Source of the DNA: DATNIB01 sp035604685
GTDB lineage: Bacteria; Actinomycetota; Acidimicrobiia; Acidimicrobiales; RAAP-2
DNA: 53,001 nt
Assembly (NCBI GenBank): GCA_035604685.1
Contig: DATNIB010000032.1
Span: 1 to 53,001 of the forward strand
Direction of reading: 5' to 3'
This document shows, piece after piece, positions 19,207 to 29,145 of the stretch (positions are counted from its first letter, which is position 1; each line of letters starts with the position of its first letter). Position numbers and translations under genes: made by a program. The notes beneath the pieces are model-generated. The model saw only the letters and a program-made list of their open reading frames with translations. It searched no databases and had not been told where the DNA came from.

Positions 19207-21581
19207 CGGTGCCGCCGGGGACCGGCGACACCGGGCGGCTGCTCACGCTGTTCGATCCGGCGGCGGGACCGCCTGGGTTCGCGGACGACGAGGACACCGA
19301 CCCGCCGGTCTCCCTCGACGCGCCGCCCGCGCCACCGCACCTGCCGATCGACGACACCGACGAGTCCGCCCCGTCCCAGGGGGCGGCGGACGACCGGGAC
19401 GAGGCGTGGGAGGAGCTGCATCGGACCAGCCGCAGCCCGCGCCCCGACGAGCTCCTGGTGGACCTGAACGAGCCGCAGCGGGCGGCGGTCGTCCACCGCG
19501 GCGGGCCGCTGCTGGTGGTGGCCGGCGCCGGGTCGGGCAAGACGCGGGTCCTCACCCGGCGCATCGCCCACCTGCTCGCCTCGGGCGAGGTGGCCCCGTG
19601 GGAGATCCTGGCCATCACCTTCACCAACAAGGCGGCCGACGAGATGCGCCGGCGGGTGGTCGAACTGGTCGGCGGGCGGGCCAAGCGGATGTGGGTGTCC
19701 ACCTTCCACTCGGCCTGCCTGCGGATGCTGCGCTCGCACGCCACCCGGCTCGGCTACCGGTCCTCGTTCACCGTCTACGACGACCAGGACTCGCGTCGCC
19801 TGGTCGAGCTGGTCATGGCCGAGCACGGGCTCGACACGAAACGCCTGCCGCCGCGCTCGGTGGCCGCCGTCATCTCCCAGGCCAAGTCCGAGCTGATCGA
19901 CTTCGAGACCTTCGCGGGCCGGGGCACCGCCAACGACCCCTTCCACCGGCGCATCGCCGACGTCTACCGCGTCTACCAGCAGCGCCTGCTGGCGGCCAAC
20001 GCCATGGACTTCGACGACCTGCTGATGGTGGCCGTCAACCTCCTCCAGGGCGTCGACGAGGTGCGCACCGCCTACCAGGAGCGGTTCAAGCACGTGCTGG
20101 TCGACGAATACCAGGACACCAACCGGGCCCAGAACGAGCTCGTCATCCTGCTCGGCGCGGGGCACCGCAACGTCTGCGTGGTGGGCGACTCCGACCAGTC
20201 CGTGTACCGCTGGCGCGGTGCGGACATCCGCAACATCTTGCAGTTCGAAGAGGTGTTCGGCGACACCAAGACGGTGGTGCTCGAACAGAACTACCGCTCC
20301 ACCCAGCGGATCCTCGACGCGGCCAACGCCATCATCGCCCACAACCCCACGCGCCGGGCGAAGCGCCTCTTCACCGAGGACGAGGAAGGCCCCAAGATCT
20401 GCCGCTACCGCGCCGAGGATGAGCACGACGAGGCGAGCTGGGTGGCGAGCGAGATCGTGCGCCTCGGTCGCGACGACGGCCTCCCGGCCGGCGACGTGGC
20501 CGTGTTCTACCGGACCAACGCCCAGAGCCGGGTGCTCGAAGAGGCGCTGGTGCGCCGCGACGTCCCCTACAAGGTGGTCGGCGGCACCCGCTTCTACGAC
20601 CGCCGCGAGATCAAGGACGTCCTCGCCTACATCCGCCTGCTCGGGAACCCCGACGACGAGGTTTCCGCCCGGCGCGTGGTGAACGTGCCCAAGCGCGGCA
20701 TCGGCGAGGCCTCCGTGGCCAAGCTGGTGGCCTGGTCCCGCAGCCACTCGACCACCTTCCTCGACGCGCTGGCCCACGCCGAGGACGCGGGGCTGAGCGC
20801 CAAGGCCCTGGAGGGGGCGGCGAAGCTCAACGCGCTGCTCGACGACCTGCGGCGCCAGGCCGGCACCCTCGGGCCGGGCGCGCTGGTCCAGGCCGTCGCC
20901 GAGCGCACCGGCTACCTGGGCGAGCTGGTGGCCGAGCGCAGCCACGAGGCCGACGGGCGCATCGAGAACCTGGCCGAGCTGGCCGGGATGGCGGCCGAGT
21001 ACGAGGACCTGGCCGAGTTCTTAGAGACGGTGGCCCTCGTCTCGGACGCCGACGAGCTCCAGGACGAGCGCAGCAAGGTGTCGCTCATGACCCTGCACAC
21101 GGCCAAGGGCCTGGAGTTCCCGGCCGTGTTCCTGACCGGCCTGGAGGACGGGATCTTCCCCCATATGCGCGCCCTCGGCGAGCCCCTCGAGCTCGAGGAG
21201 GAGCGTCGGCTCTGCTACGTGGGGGTCACCCGGGCGCGCCGTCTCCTCTACCTGTCGCACGCCTGGACCCGCACCCTGTGGGGCACCACCTCTCGCAACA
21301 TCCCGAGCCGCTTCCTGGCCGAGGTGCCGGCCGAGCTGGTCCGCGACGTCGGCATCATCGGGGCCGGCGGGACGGGCGCCGCCACGCCGCGCGAGGCCCG
21401 GTCGACCGGGGCCGAGGACCTGGGCCTGGCCAAGGGCGACCGGGTCGTCCACGAGCGCTGGGGCGAGGGCACCGTGCTCTCCACCCGCGGCGAGGGGGCG
21501 AAGGCCCAGGCGGCGGTGCGCTTCGCCTCGGTCGGCGACAAGCAGCTCCTGCTGTCGGCCGCCCCGGTCCGCCGGGCCTGA
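19203..21581 (+). CDS. pcrA: UvrD/PcrA-family DNA helicase
   Basis: About 792 residues of a superfamily 1A 3'-5' helicase acting in repair and replication-fork clearance. All motifs are present: Walker A AGAGSGKT (Lys113), FTNKAADEM, DEYQDTN, GDSDQSVYRWRGA, EQNYRST, TLHTAKGLEF and YVGVTRARR. The C-terminal tail (GDRVVHERWGEGTV) is the Tudor-like PcrA tail known to bind RNA polymerase in homologues. An acidic, Pro-rich N-terminal extension of about 90 residues precedes the core. I take the GTG at 19203, overlapping the guaA stop by four bases; a GTG at 19197 is also possible. Confidence 0.94.
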
Positions 21582-21583
21582 CC

Positions 21584-22828
21584 CTACGGCGCCGCGGCCG
21601 CCCCGAAGGCCCGACGCGCCGGCGCCTTGGGGACGTCGCGGAACGGGACGTCCCGATCGGTGGCGGGGTCCTTGGCCAGCCCGAGGATCCGCTCCGAAAG
21701 GATGTTGCGCTGGATCTGGTCCGAGCCCCCGCCGATCGAGTTCATGAAGGCCATCATCGAAGACACGTTGGCCTCGAGGGCGTCGGGCGCGCCCGGGCCG
21801 TACAGCGTGCCGGCCGGGCCGAGCAGCGCCGAGGCCAGGGCGGCGGACTCGTGCAGCACCCGCGACATGGCCAGCTTGCCGAGCGAGGCGGCCGGCGACG
21901 AGGTGCCGCCGGCCGACGCGGCCTTGGCCCGCGCCGCGTTCCAGCCGATCACCTGGCGCCGGGCATAGAGGTCGGCCAGCGACTGCCGGACGACCGGATC
22001 GGTGCTCCGCCCCGTCCGGCGCGCCAGCTCGAAGAGGTCGAGGCGGGCGCCGACCGGCAGGCGACGGGGGTCGCGGACCGGCCCGGTCGCCGACCCCATG
22101 ACCAGGCGCTCGTGGGCGAGGGCGGTCTGGAGGACCCGCCAGCCGTCGTTGAGGTCGCCCAGCAGATGGTCGGCCGGGATCCGGGCGTCCGTCAGGAACA
22201 CCTCGTTGAAGAACGCGTCGCCGGTCATCTGGCGGATGGGGCGGACCTCGACCCCGACCTGTCGCATCGGCAGGACGAAGTAGCTGATCCCGCGGTGCTT
22301 GGGCTGGTCCCAGTCGGTGCGCGCGATGAGCACGCCGAAGTCCGCCAGGTGGCCGGCCGTGGTCCAGATCTTCTGGCCGTTCACGACCCACTCGTCGCCG
22401 TCGCGCTCGGCCCGGGTCTGGAGCGCGGCCAGGTCCGACCCCGCCCCCGGCTCGCTGTAGAGGAGACAGCCGCGAAGCTCGCCCAGCAGAATGGGCCGCA
22501 GCAGCTCGCGCTTCAGGCTGTCCCGGCCGAAGGCGAGGATCGTGTTCCCGGCGATATGGAGCTCGATCGGGAGCTGCGAGGAGATCGAGTCGAGCCCGCC
22601 CCCCGGGGCGCCGACCCGCGCGAATTCCTCGGCCACGATGCCCGACAGGGCCCGGGCGCTGCCCCGGCCGTACCAGGCCTCGGGCCAGCTCGGGCTGGCC
22701 CAGCCGGCGTCGACCACCTGGGCCCGCCAGGCGCCCGGGTCGAGTTTCCGGTCCCAGTGCTGTGCCAGCCAGGAACGAACCTCCGCCCGGAGGGCGTCGG
22801 CAGCCTGCTGGTCGAGTGCGACCGTCAC
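21584..22828 (-). CDS. acyl-CoA dehydrogenase family protein
   Basis: A 414-residue flavoenzyme of the acyl-CoA dehydrogenase fold. The FAD-binding segment reads LLYSEPGAGSDLA and VVNGQKIWTT. The C-terminal IGGGSDQIQRNILSERILGL resembles the ends of FadE proteins that often act on steroid or branched CoA esters. In this position many such enzymes carry a Gly instead of the catalytic Glu, so the partner subunit or substrate may be unusual. The GTG at 22828 follows a near-perfect GAGGAGGG site. It is convergent with pcrA, only two bases apart. The substrate is unknown. Confidence 0.88.
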   Translation of the reverse strand: MTVALDQQAADALRAEVRSWLAQHWDRKLDPGAWRAQVVDAGWASPSWPEAWYGRGSARALSGIVAEEFARVGAPGGGLDSISSQLPIELHIAGNTILAFGRDSLKRELLRPILLGELRGCLLYSEPGAGSDLAALQTRAERDGDEWVVNGQKIWTTAGHLADFGVLIARTDWDQPKHRGISYFVLPMRQVGVEVRPIRQMTGDAFFNEVFLTDARIPADHLLGDLNDGWRVLQTALAHERLVMGSATGPVRDPRRLPVGARLDLFELARRTGRSTDPVVRQSLADLYARRQVIGWNAARAKAASAGGTSSPAASLGKLAMSRVLHESAALASALLGPAGTLYGPGAPDALEANVSSMMAFMNSIGGGSDQIQRNILSERILGLAKDPATDRDVPFRDVPKAPARRAFGAAAAP

Positions 22829-23289
22829 GGCCCTCCTCGTCGGAAACGGGCGTCGCTCGACCTTACCCAACCGGAACCCGCTTCTTTCGGGGGCCCGATG
22901 TGCGCGTTAGCTATTACCGAACCGCTGACCGTTCCGGTCGCGGTGCGCTGGCTCGGCGGGTGATGAGCACTGAACTGGGATCATGCCTCGCGAGCCGTCC
23001 GTCAACACGCTCCCAGTAACCGCCGCCCACCGCCCGCCGACGCTCCCGTCGTAGGTACAAATCGGCGGAACCTGGTCACATGACGACCCTCGGGTTCACG
23101 CCCCGCAGGTCACCTCTGGTGACGTTCTGCGTGGCCGCTCTAACCCCTTGATCTCAAACAGCCACGCTGGGGATGGTCCGGTGGAGTCAATGAAGTTCCG
23201 GTTGGTACCCGGCAAGCCCACGGTGCTGTCGAGGGCACATGTGACGTAAGTCCCTGGTGACGCCCCGTCCAGGGTCCCACACTTGCCAT
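22829..23289. other. Divergent intergenic region without an identifiable gene
   Basis: This 461-base gap lies between the two divergent starts, of the acyl-CoA dehydrogenase and the SRPBCC gene. It is less GC-rich than its surroundings. Promoters for both genes must lie here, but I cannot name convincing -35/-10 pairs. One leftward frame (23096-23383) contains WLFEIKGLERP, but it lacks a credible start and family, so I do not call it a gene. No tRNA is seen. Confidence 0.45.
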
Positions 23290-24024
23290 ATGGCAAACGG
23301 ACGCAAGATCGCGGGTGCGGCGGGTGTGGCTGCCGTCGTTTACGGGGTTTGGGTGCGCCCTCGGCTTTGGCGCTGGGGCGCAACCGACGAGGAAGTCTCT
23401 GGTCCGTATCCTGGCGGCGACCTGCTCCCGGAGGGCGAGAGGGCGGCGACGATGGCCGTCACGATCGAGGCACCATCGGATCAGGTCTGGCCGTGGCTTG
23501 TCCAGATGGGCGGTGATCGTGGCGGTTGGTACTCCTGGGATCGCCTCGACAATGGAGGTCGCCCGAGTGCTCAGGAGGTCCACACCGAATGGCAAGACCT
23601 AGCCCTCGGCGACTACGTCAAGTACTGGACACGGAGTGGTCCCGTTGACGCGTGGGAGGTCGCAGCCCTTGAACCGAACCGCTTCTTGGCACTGCGTGGG
23701 TTGATCGATCTGCGAGGCCGTAACCTCGATCCGAGGCAGCCGCGGCCATCCTCCTACGTGGAAGGGCTCTGGTGCTTCAAGTTGAACGAACTGCCCGGCG
23801 GACGAACACGCCTGGTCATCGGCGGCTACCAGGCCATCCGCCCACGATGGATTGAGCGCATCTTCAACTATTGGCTCTACATCCCCGTCACCTGGATCAT
23901 GCAGGCGCGCATGTTGGCCGTGCTCAAGCGGAATATCGAACGAGCGGCTCGGGTACGACCGTACACAGTGACCTCACCGGAGAATCCCCCGGTGGAGTCG
24001 AAGAGGCTGTCGGCGATCGCCTGA
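23290..24024 (+). CDS. SRPBCC-family protein with N-terminal membrane helix
   Basis: A 244-residue protein. A short hydrophobic segment (IAGAAGVAAVVYGVWV) near residues 6-21 is followed by a region resembling the SRPBCC/START-like helix-grip fold: TIEAPSDQVWPWLVQMG is the typical first strand and helix, and GGWYSWD and DAWEVAALEPNRFLALRG follow in order. These folds bind hydrophobic ligands. The C-terminal part holds an amphipathic helix (NYWLYIPVTWIMQARML). The ATG at 23290 is preferred; a GTG 33 bases upstream is in frame. Local base composition is less GC-rich than core genes, so recent acquisition is possible. No partner genes are adjacent. Confidence 0.7.
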   Translation: MANGRKIAGAAGVAAVVYGVWVRPRLWRWGATDEEVSGPYPGGDLLPEGERAATMAVTIEAPSDQVWPWLVQMGGDRGGWYSWDRLDNGGRPSAQEVHTEWQDLALGDYVKYWTRSGPVDAWEVAALEPNRFLALRGLIDLRGRNLDPRQPRPSSYVEGLWCFKLNELPGGRTRLVIGGYQAIRPRWIERIFNYWLYIPVTWIMQARMLAVLKRNIERAARVRPYTVTSPENPPVESKRLSAIA

Positions 24025-24262
24025 TCAGGGGCGCACCATCGTGTCATCGTCAGTGCGTTGAAAGGGCGGTTCGAAAGGTTCTCGTCACCGTTGCGTCGCA
24101 GCATCCCCCGAGAGGACGTTTTCAGCGCTCCTCTCTTGGGTTCTGACCTGCCCTGACAGCGGGTCTGTGGCCCAGGTGGCCTCGGGTTGATCCCAACCGG
24201 TGACGTCGGGCTAGGTTCGACAGACAAGATCCAGCGACGACGCTCGGAACGGGAGGACACAG

Positions 24263-24805
24263 ATGAGGCGGCTGGCCATCGTGGGCATGCTCGTCGCCCT
24301 GGCGATGCTCCTCCCCGGACCGCTGGCCGGCGCCAGCGGTCACAAGCCGCCCGCCAAACACCACAAGTCGAAGCCCAAGCCCAAGCCCAAGGCGTCGGCA
24401 CTGGCCACCTCGTGCACCGTCGTCACCCAGGCCGAGGCCGGGGCCGCGCTGGGGCAGTCGGTGACGACGGGCGTCCTCGGGCACGCCACCGTCGAGGGCG
24501 GGCTCGCCTGCGTCTACTACGGCCCGAGCGCCCCGCCGGGCGCCAGCCCCGACGTCCCGTCCCCCGACAGCGTCCGGGTGGTCCTCGTGACCGGCACCGA
24601 CGCCCTCAAGTGGTTCAACGACTACAAGGGCAAGGTACACGCCCAGGCGATCTCGGGCCTCGGCGACCAGGCCTACTACGACGGGTACGCGTCGGTCAGC
24701 GTGCTGAAGGGCAACGAGTACCTGCGGGTGGCCGTCGCCGGCCCGACCGGCATCTCGATGAGCGCCGAGGAGCAGCTGGCCCGGGACGCGCTGCCCCGGA
24801 TGTAG
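24263..24805 (+). CDS. secreted hypothetical protein with Lys-Pro linker
   Basis: A 180-residue protein with a clear signal peptide (MRRLAIVGMLVALAMLL, then LAGAS as a likely signal peptidase I site; there is no lipobox Cys). A basic linker (HHKSKPKPKPKPK) follows and may contact the cell wall or anionic lipids. The mature domain starts with SCTVVTQAEAGAALG and contains a second Cys in GLACVYYG, so a disulfide is likely. The pattern recalls DUF3558-like actinobacterial exported proteins, but this is only a resemblance. The ATG at 24263 follows GGGAGGA. It is convergent with the acyl-CoA dehydrogenase, nine bases apart. Function unknown. Confidence 0.7.
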   Translation: MRRLAIVGMLVALAMLLPGPLAGASGHKPPAKHHKSKPKPKPKASALATSCTVVTQAEAGAALGQSVTTGVLGHATVEGGLACVYYGPSAPPGASPDVPSPDSVRVVLVTGTDALKWFNDYKGKVHAQAISGLGDQAYYDGYASVSVLKGNEYLRVAVAGPTGISMSAEEQLARDALPRM

Positions 24806-24814
24806 GGCGGTCGC

Positions 24815-26149
24815 TCAGCCGTTCTTGGGCAGTTGGGAGAACGGCACGACGCGGTCGTCGCCCGGCTCCTTGGGCAACCCGAGCGCGCGCTCGCCGATGA
24901 TGTTGCGCTGGATCTGGTCGGTTCCGCCGTAGATGGGCGGCGCCTGCGCGTACAGCGAGAGCGACGTCATCATGGCCACCGAGAAGTCCCCGCCGCGGAC
25001 CGCAGCCAGCGTCTTTTGCCCCGCCTCGTCGTAGGCGTGCAGCGTCCCGTCGACACCGGCGATCGACAGCCCGAGATCGCGCGAGAGCCGCATGATGTCG
25101 CTCATCGTGAGCTTGGCGATGTTGGCCATCCCGGGGATGTCGCCGCCCGACGCGCGGACCGCCTTCAGCCGTTCGGCGTTGTAGCGGGCCACCTCGTTCA
25201 TCGTGTGGAGCCTGGCCAGCCCCTGACGGACCACCGGGTCCGTGTTGACCCCCTTGGTCTTGGCCAGCTGCATCAGCTGGCCGGCCCCCGAAGGGCGCAG
25301 GAACGGCGCGCCGCCGCGCCGGCGGGGCTGGGCCTCGGCCGGGGTGACGAAGTCGCCCGCCCGCCGGGCGAGCTGGCCGCCGACGGTGCCGGGCATCGCG
25401 CCGAAGCCACCGGCCCCACCGCCGGCGCCGGCACCGAGCCCGGCCCGCTCGTTGGCGAGCGTGGTGTTGGCCGCGTTCCAGCCGCTGTTCACGCCGCCGA
25501 TGACGCCGTCCTCGCCCACGCGGGCATCGGTCATGAAGACCTCGTTGAAGAGCGAGCTGCCGCTCATCTCGCGCAGCGGCCGTACGTCGATGCCGGGCTG
25601 ACGCATGTTGATCGCGAACCAGGTGATGCCTTGGTGCTTGGGGACGTCGAAGTTGGTGCGGGCGAGCAGCATGCCCATGTCGGCCATCTGGGCGCCCGAG
25701 GTCCAGACCTTCTGGCCGTTCACGACGAACTCGTCGCCGTCTTTGACGGCGCGGGTGGTGAGGCCGGCCAGATCCGATCCGGCCCCCGGCTCGCTGAACA
25801 GCTGGCACCAGGACTGCTGACCGGTCACGATGTCGCGTACGTAGTGGTCGACCTGCTCCCGGGTCCCGTGGGCGGCGATGGTCGGGGCCGCCAGCAGGAG
25901 CCCCAGGCCACCGGGGGCACCCAGGGCGCCGAACTTCCCGATCTCCTGCGCGACGCGCCCGGCGTCCACCCGCGACACGCCCCGGCCGTAGGCGGTCGAG
26001 GGAAGGGTGGGGGCCGACCACCCGGCGGTCCCCAGGCGCTCCCACCAGTCAGCGACCGTGAGGTCGGGGTCCCAGTTGGTCTTGAGCCATGCCTGCAGCT
26101 CGGCGACCAACTCGTCGCCGGTCACGATGTCGGTGTCGACCTTGGTCAT
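24815..26149 (-). CDS. acyl-CoA dehydrogenase family protein with Gly/Ala-rich insert
   Basis: A 444-residue member of the same fold as the gene at 21584-22828. FAD motifs are LFSEPGAGSDLAG and VVNGQKVWTSGAQ, and the end is IYGGTDQIQRNIIGERALGL. Compared with the first enzyme it carries about 35 extra residues after the substrate-loop helix: a Gly/Ala stretch (GAGAGGGAGGFGAM) and a basic segment. Expected roles are lipid, steroid or CoA-thioester beta-oxidation; the substrate is unknown. The ATG at 26149 has a good upstream GGGAGA. The 127-base gap to the NUDIX gene is long enough for separate transcription. Confidence 0.88.
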   Translation of the reverse strand: MTKVDTDIVTGDELVAELQAWLKTNWDPDLTVADWWERLGTAGWSAPTLPSTAYGRGVSRVDAGRVAQEIGKFGALGAPGGLGLLLAAPTIAAHGTREQVDHYVRDIVTGQQSWCQLFSEPGAGSDLAGLTTRAVKDGDEFVVNGQKVWTSGAQMADMGMLLARTNFDVPKHQGITWFAINMRQPGIDVRPLREMSGSSLFNEVFMTDARVGEDGVIGGVNSGWNAANTTLANERAGLGAGAGGGAGGFGAMPGTVGGQLARRAGDFVTPAEAQPRRRGGAPFLRPSGAGQLMQLAKTKGVNTDPVVRQGLARLHTMNEVARYNAERLKAVRASGGDIPGMANIAKLTMSDIMRLSRDLGLSIAGVDGTLHAYDEAGQKTLAAVRGGDFSVAMMTSLSLYAQAPPIYGGTDQIQRNIIGERALGLPKEPGDDRVVPFSQLPKNG

Positions 26150-26276
26150 CTCTCCCAGTCCTTTCGTGGCCGGGCGCCTGCGTCAGCGTCGACAGCCTCG
26201 AGCCCCCAGCCTATGGCCCGCGGCGGTGACCGTCTGTCACTCGACCCGGTCATGCCCCGCCCGCCCGCCGGGCCCC

Positions 26277-27041
26277 TCAGGCGGGCTCGAAGGGGAGCTC
26301 CAGGACGAGGGACAGGAGCTGGACCAGCAGCCGGGCGGTGGCCCCCCAGACGGTCTCCCCGTCGACCTCGAAGAACCACACCGCCCGCCGGGGGTCCGGG
26401 CCGGGCAGGGGCTGCCCGGCCAGCTGGGTCCAGCGCTCCTCGTGGAAGACCCCGTCGGCCACCAGGTCGGCCAGGGCCACGTCGAACGCCCGGGCCACCT
26501 CGGCCGGGTTGGGCACGAGCGTCGGCCGCCCGGGCAGGACCCCCACCACGGGCGTGATGAACGAGCTGGCCGTGAGCGTGAAGAGGGGGTGGAGCCAGCC
26601 CACCACCTCCACCTCGCCCGGCCGGAGCCCCACCTCCTCGAAGGCCTCCCGGCGGGCGGCCGCCGGGGCGTCCTCGCCCGGGTCGACGCGGCCGCCCGGA
26701 AAGCTGACCTGCCCCCGGTGGGAGCGCAGCGAGGCGGAGCGCCGGGTGAGCACCACCCGGGTCTCGCCGGCCTCCTCGAAGAGGGCCACCAGCACGGCCG
26801 AGGCGGAGGCCCGCTCGCCCGGCGGGGGTCCGCCGGCCCCCCGGCCCGCCGCAAGCGGTGGCTCGAAGGCGGGGGCCGGGCCGCGGTGCCCGGCCCGCTC
26901 GAGGGCGGAGAGGACGTGGGCCAGGGTGAGTCCGACCCGGTGTACGGTCGGCAGGGCCTCCCAGGGCGCGGGCGCGCCGAGGGTGACCTCCCCCGGGCGG
27001 GGAACGGGGACCAGCTCGTCGTCTGGGTGGGGGGTGGCCAT
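26277..27041 (-). CDS. NUDIX hydrolase, coenzyme A pyrophosphatase type
   Basis: About 254 residues. The NUDIX box is complete in GGRVDPGEDAPAAARREAF followed by EEVGL. The upstream LRSHRGQVSFPGG is the signature that marks CoA pyrophosphatases (NudL-like), which cleave CoA to 3',5'-ADP and phosphopantetheine. A Pro/Gly-rich linker precedes the domain. The ATG at 27041 is chosen; a GTG four codons earlier is also possible, and neither has a strong ribosome site. It lies 42 bases behind groEL in the same direction, across a hairpin, so it may be partly uncoupled from the heat-shock operon. Confidence 0.82.
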   Translation of the reverse strand: MATPHPDDELVPVPRPGEVTLGAPAPWEALPTVHRVGLTLAHVLSALERAGHRGPAPAFEPPLAAGRGAGGPPPGERASASAVLVALFEEAGETRVVLTRRSASLRSHRGQVSFPGGRVDPGEDAPAAARREAFEEVGLRPGEVEVVGWLHPLFTLTASSFITPVVGVLPGRPTLVPNPAEVARAFDVALADLVADGVFHEERWTQLAGQPLPGPDPRRAVWFFEVDGETVWGATARLLVQLLSLVLELPFEPA

Positions 27042-27064
27042 CGCAGCGGTCACGCTACGACGGT

Positions 27065-27083
27065 CCGGGCCGCATCGGCCCGG
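27065..27083 (-). terminator. Hairpin directly after groEL
   Basis: CCGGGCC and GGCCCGG form a perfect 7-bp stem with a GCATC loop, starting right next to the groEL stop codon. No T-run follows in the leftward direction. The position fits a terminator or mRNA 3'-end stabiliser of the groESL transcript. Confidence 0.5.
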
Positions 27084-28733
27084 CTACATCATCCCCATGC
27101 CACCCATGCCGCCCATGCCGCCGCCCATGGCGGCCGCGGCGGCGGCCGCGTCCACCTTCTCGGGCTTGTCGGCGACGAGCGCCTCGGTGGTGAGCATGAG
27201 GGCCGCGATCGACGCGGCGTTCTGCAGCGCGGAGCGGGTGACCTTGGCCGGGTCGACGATGCCGGCCTTCAGCAGGTCCTCCAGCTGGCCGGTCAGGGCG
27301 TTCAACCCGATGGGCCCCTTGGCCGCTTCGACCTGCTGCACCTGGATGGCGCCCTCCATGCCGGCGTTGATGGCGATCCAGCGCAGCGGCTCCTCCAGGG
27401 CGCGGGCCACGATGCGGGCGCCGGTCGCCTCGTCGCCGTGCAGCAACTCGGCCGCCTTCAGCACGGCGCTCCGGCTGCGGATGAGGGCCGTGCCCCCGCC
27501 GGCCACGATGCCCTCCTCGACCGCGGCGCGGGTGGCCGACAGCGCGTCCTCGATGCGGTGCTTCTTCTCCTTCAACTCGACCTCGGTGGCGGCGCCCACC
27601 TTCACGACGGCGACCCCACCGGCCAGCTTGGCCAGGCGCTCCTGGAGCTTCTCTTTGTCCCAGTCCGAGTCGCTGTCGTCGATCTCGCGCTTGATCTGGG
27701 CGATCCGGCCCTTCACGGCCTCCTCGGACCCGGCGCCGTCGACGAGCGTGGTGTCGTCCTTGGTGACGATCACCCGCCGGGCGCGGCCCAAGAGGTCGAG
27801 CGTGGTGCCCTCCAACTTGAGGCCGATCTCCTCGCTGATGACCTGGCCGCCCGAGAGGATCGCCATGTCCTCCAGCATCGCCTTGCGGCGCTCACCGAAC
27901 CCGGGGGCCTTCACGGCCACCGAGGTGAAGGTGCCGCGGATCTTGTTGACGACGAGGGTGGCCAGCGCCTCGCCCTCCACGTCCTCGGCCACGATCAAGA
28001 GCGGCTTGCCCTGCGACATGACCTTCTCCATGACCGGCAGGAGGTCGTGCACCGCGCTGATCTTCTGGTTGAAGAACAAGATGAGCGGGTCCTCGAGCAC
28101 CGACTCCTGGCGCTCCTGGTCGGTCACGAAGTAGGGGGACAGGTAGCCCTTGTCGAACTGCATGCCCTCGGTGAGCTCGAGCTCCATGCCGAAGGTGTTG
28201 GACTCCTCGACGGTGACGGTGCCGTCCTTGCCCACCTTGTCGATGGCCTCGGCCAGCACCTCGCCGATGGCGGTGTCGGCCGCCGAGATCGACGCCACCT
28301 GCGCGATCTGCTCCTTGGAGTCGACGTCCTTGGCCTGGGACGCGATGGACTTCACCACCGCGGCGACCGCCTTGTCGATGCCCCGCTTGAGCGACGTCGG
28401 GTTCGCTCCGGCGGCCACGTTGCGCAGGCCCTCTGAGATCAGGATCTGGGCGAGGACCGTCGCCGTGGTGGTGCCGTCGCCGGCCACGTCGTTGGTCTTG
28501 GTGGCGACCTCCTTCACCAGCTGGGCGCCCATGTTCTCGAAGGGGTCCTCCAGCTCCACCTCGCGGGCGATCGACACCCCGTCGTTGGTGATGGTCGGCG
28601 CGCCGAACTTCTTCTCGATCACGACGTTGCGGCCCTTGGGGCCGAGGGTGACCTTCACGGTGTCGGCCAACTTGTTGACGCCGGCCTCGAGCCCGCGCCG
28701 GGCCGAGTCCTCGAACTTCAGGATCTTGGACAT
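27084..28733 (-). CDS. groEL: 60-kDa chaperonin GroEL
   Basis: A 549-residue chaperonin. GDGTTTATVLAQ is the ATP-binding signature and the apical/intermediate domains are intact. The tail ends in the Gly-Met repeat GGGMGGMGGMGMM, the flexible tail typical of cavity-forming GroEL. Some actinobacteria also have a second, His-tailed copy elsewhere. It works with GroES to fold client proteins. It lies 95 bases downstream of groES and shares its CIRCE-controlled promoter. Confidence 0.98.
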   Translation of the reverse strand: MSKILKFEDSARRGLEAGVNKLADTVKVTLGPKGRNVVIEKKFGAPTITNDGVSIAREVELEDPFENMGAQLVKEVATKTNDVAGDGTTTATVLAQILISEGLRNVAAGANPTSLKRGIDKAVAAVVKSIASQAKDVDSKEQIAQVASISAADTAIGEVLAEAIDKVGKDGTVTVEESNTFGMELELTEGMQFDKGYLSPYFVTDQERQESVLEDPLILFFNQKISAVHDLLPVMEKVMSQGKPLLIVAEDVEGEALATLVVNKIRGTFTSVAVKAPGFGERRKAMLEDMAILSGGQVISEEIGLKLEGTTLDLLGRARRVIVTKDDTTLVDGAGSEEAVKGRIAQIKREIDDSDSDWDKEKLQERLAKLAGGVAVVKVGAATEVELKEKKHRIEDALSATRAAVEEGIVAGGGTALIRSRSAVLKAAELLHGDEATGARIVARALEEPLRWIAINAGMEGAIQVQQVEAAKGPIGLNALTGQLEDLLKAGIVDPAKVTRSALQNAASIAALMLTTEALVADKPEKVDAAAAAAAMGGGMGGMGGMGMM

Positions 28734-28828
28734 GGGGTGACGAACGCTCCTTCGATCTCGGCGCAGCGGCGCCTTTGGGAACCCGGGGAGCCGGGGCGAC
28801 CACTCGCCCCGGCGAACGGCTGAGGGGC

Positions 28829-29122
28829 CTACTTGCCCATCTTGGCCAGGACGTCGCGACCCGAAAGGATCAGCAGGTCCTCGCCGTCGACGGTGATCTC
28901 GGTCCCGCCGTACTTGGAGTAGACGACGGTGTCTCCGACCTTCACGTCGAGCGGCACGATCTCACCGGTGTTCTCGGCGCGGCGCCCGGGGCCGACGGCC
29001 AGCACCTCGCCCTGCTGGGGCTTCTCCTTGGCGGTGTCGGGGATGACCAGGCCGGACGCGGTCGTCTCTTCGGACTCGCCGGGCCGGACGACGATGCGGT
29101 CCTCGAGCGGGTGCAGCTTCAT
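28829..29122 (-). CDS. groES: 10-kDa co-chaperonin GroES
   Basis: A 97-residue lid of the GroEL chamber. It begins KLHPLEDRIVV and contains SGLVIPDTAKEKPQ (the mobile loop) and the VVYSKYGGTEI strand, with the end SGRDVLAKMGK. The ATG at 29122 is preceded by AAGGAGG at good spacing; longer frames upstream would run through the operator and are not used. Transcription starts just upstream at a sigma-A-like promoter overlapped by a perfect CIRCE element, so HrcA repression is expected. hrcA itself is not in the window. Confidence 0.97.
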   Translation of the reverse strand: MKLHPLEDRIVVRPGESEETTASGLVIPDTAKEKPQQGEVLAVGPGRRAENTGEIVPLDVKVGDTVVYSKYGGTEITVDGEDLLILSGRDVLAKMGK

Positions 29123-29145
29123 CGGGACGGGCCTCCTTGGCACAT

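Noticed and set aside
23096..23383. Leftward frame containing WLFEIKGLERP between the dehydrogenase and the SRPBCC gene
   Set aside because: No credible start or family, and it overlaps the SRPBCC coding region. It was also considered as a degraded tRNA-like sequence, but no cloverleaf could be drawn.
24187..24217. TTGATC and TAGGTT as a promoter for the secreted protein
   Set aside because: The 19-base spacing is too long and the -10 match is weak.
26007..28436. About 809-codon rightward frame opposite the acyl-CoA dehydrogenase start, NUDIX and groEL
   Set aside because: Antisense to three well-supported genes, with a His/Gly/Arg-rich nonsense-like composition.
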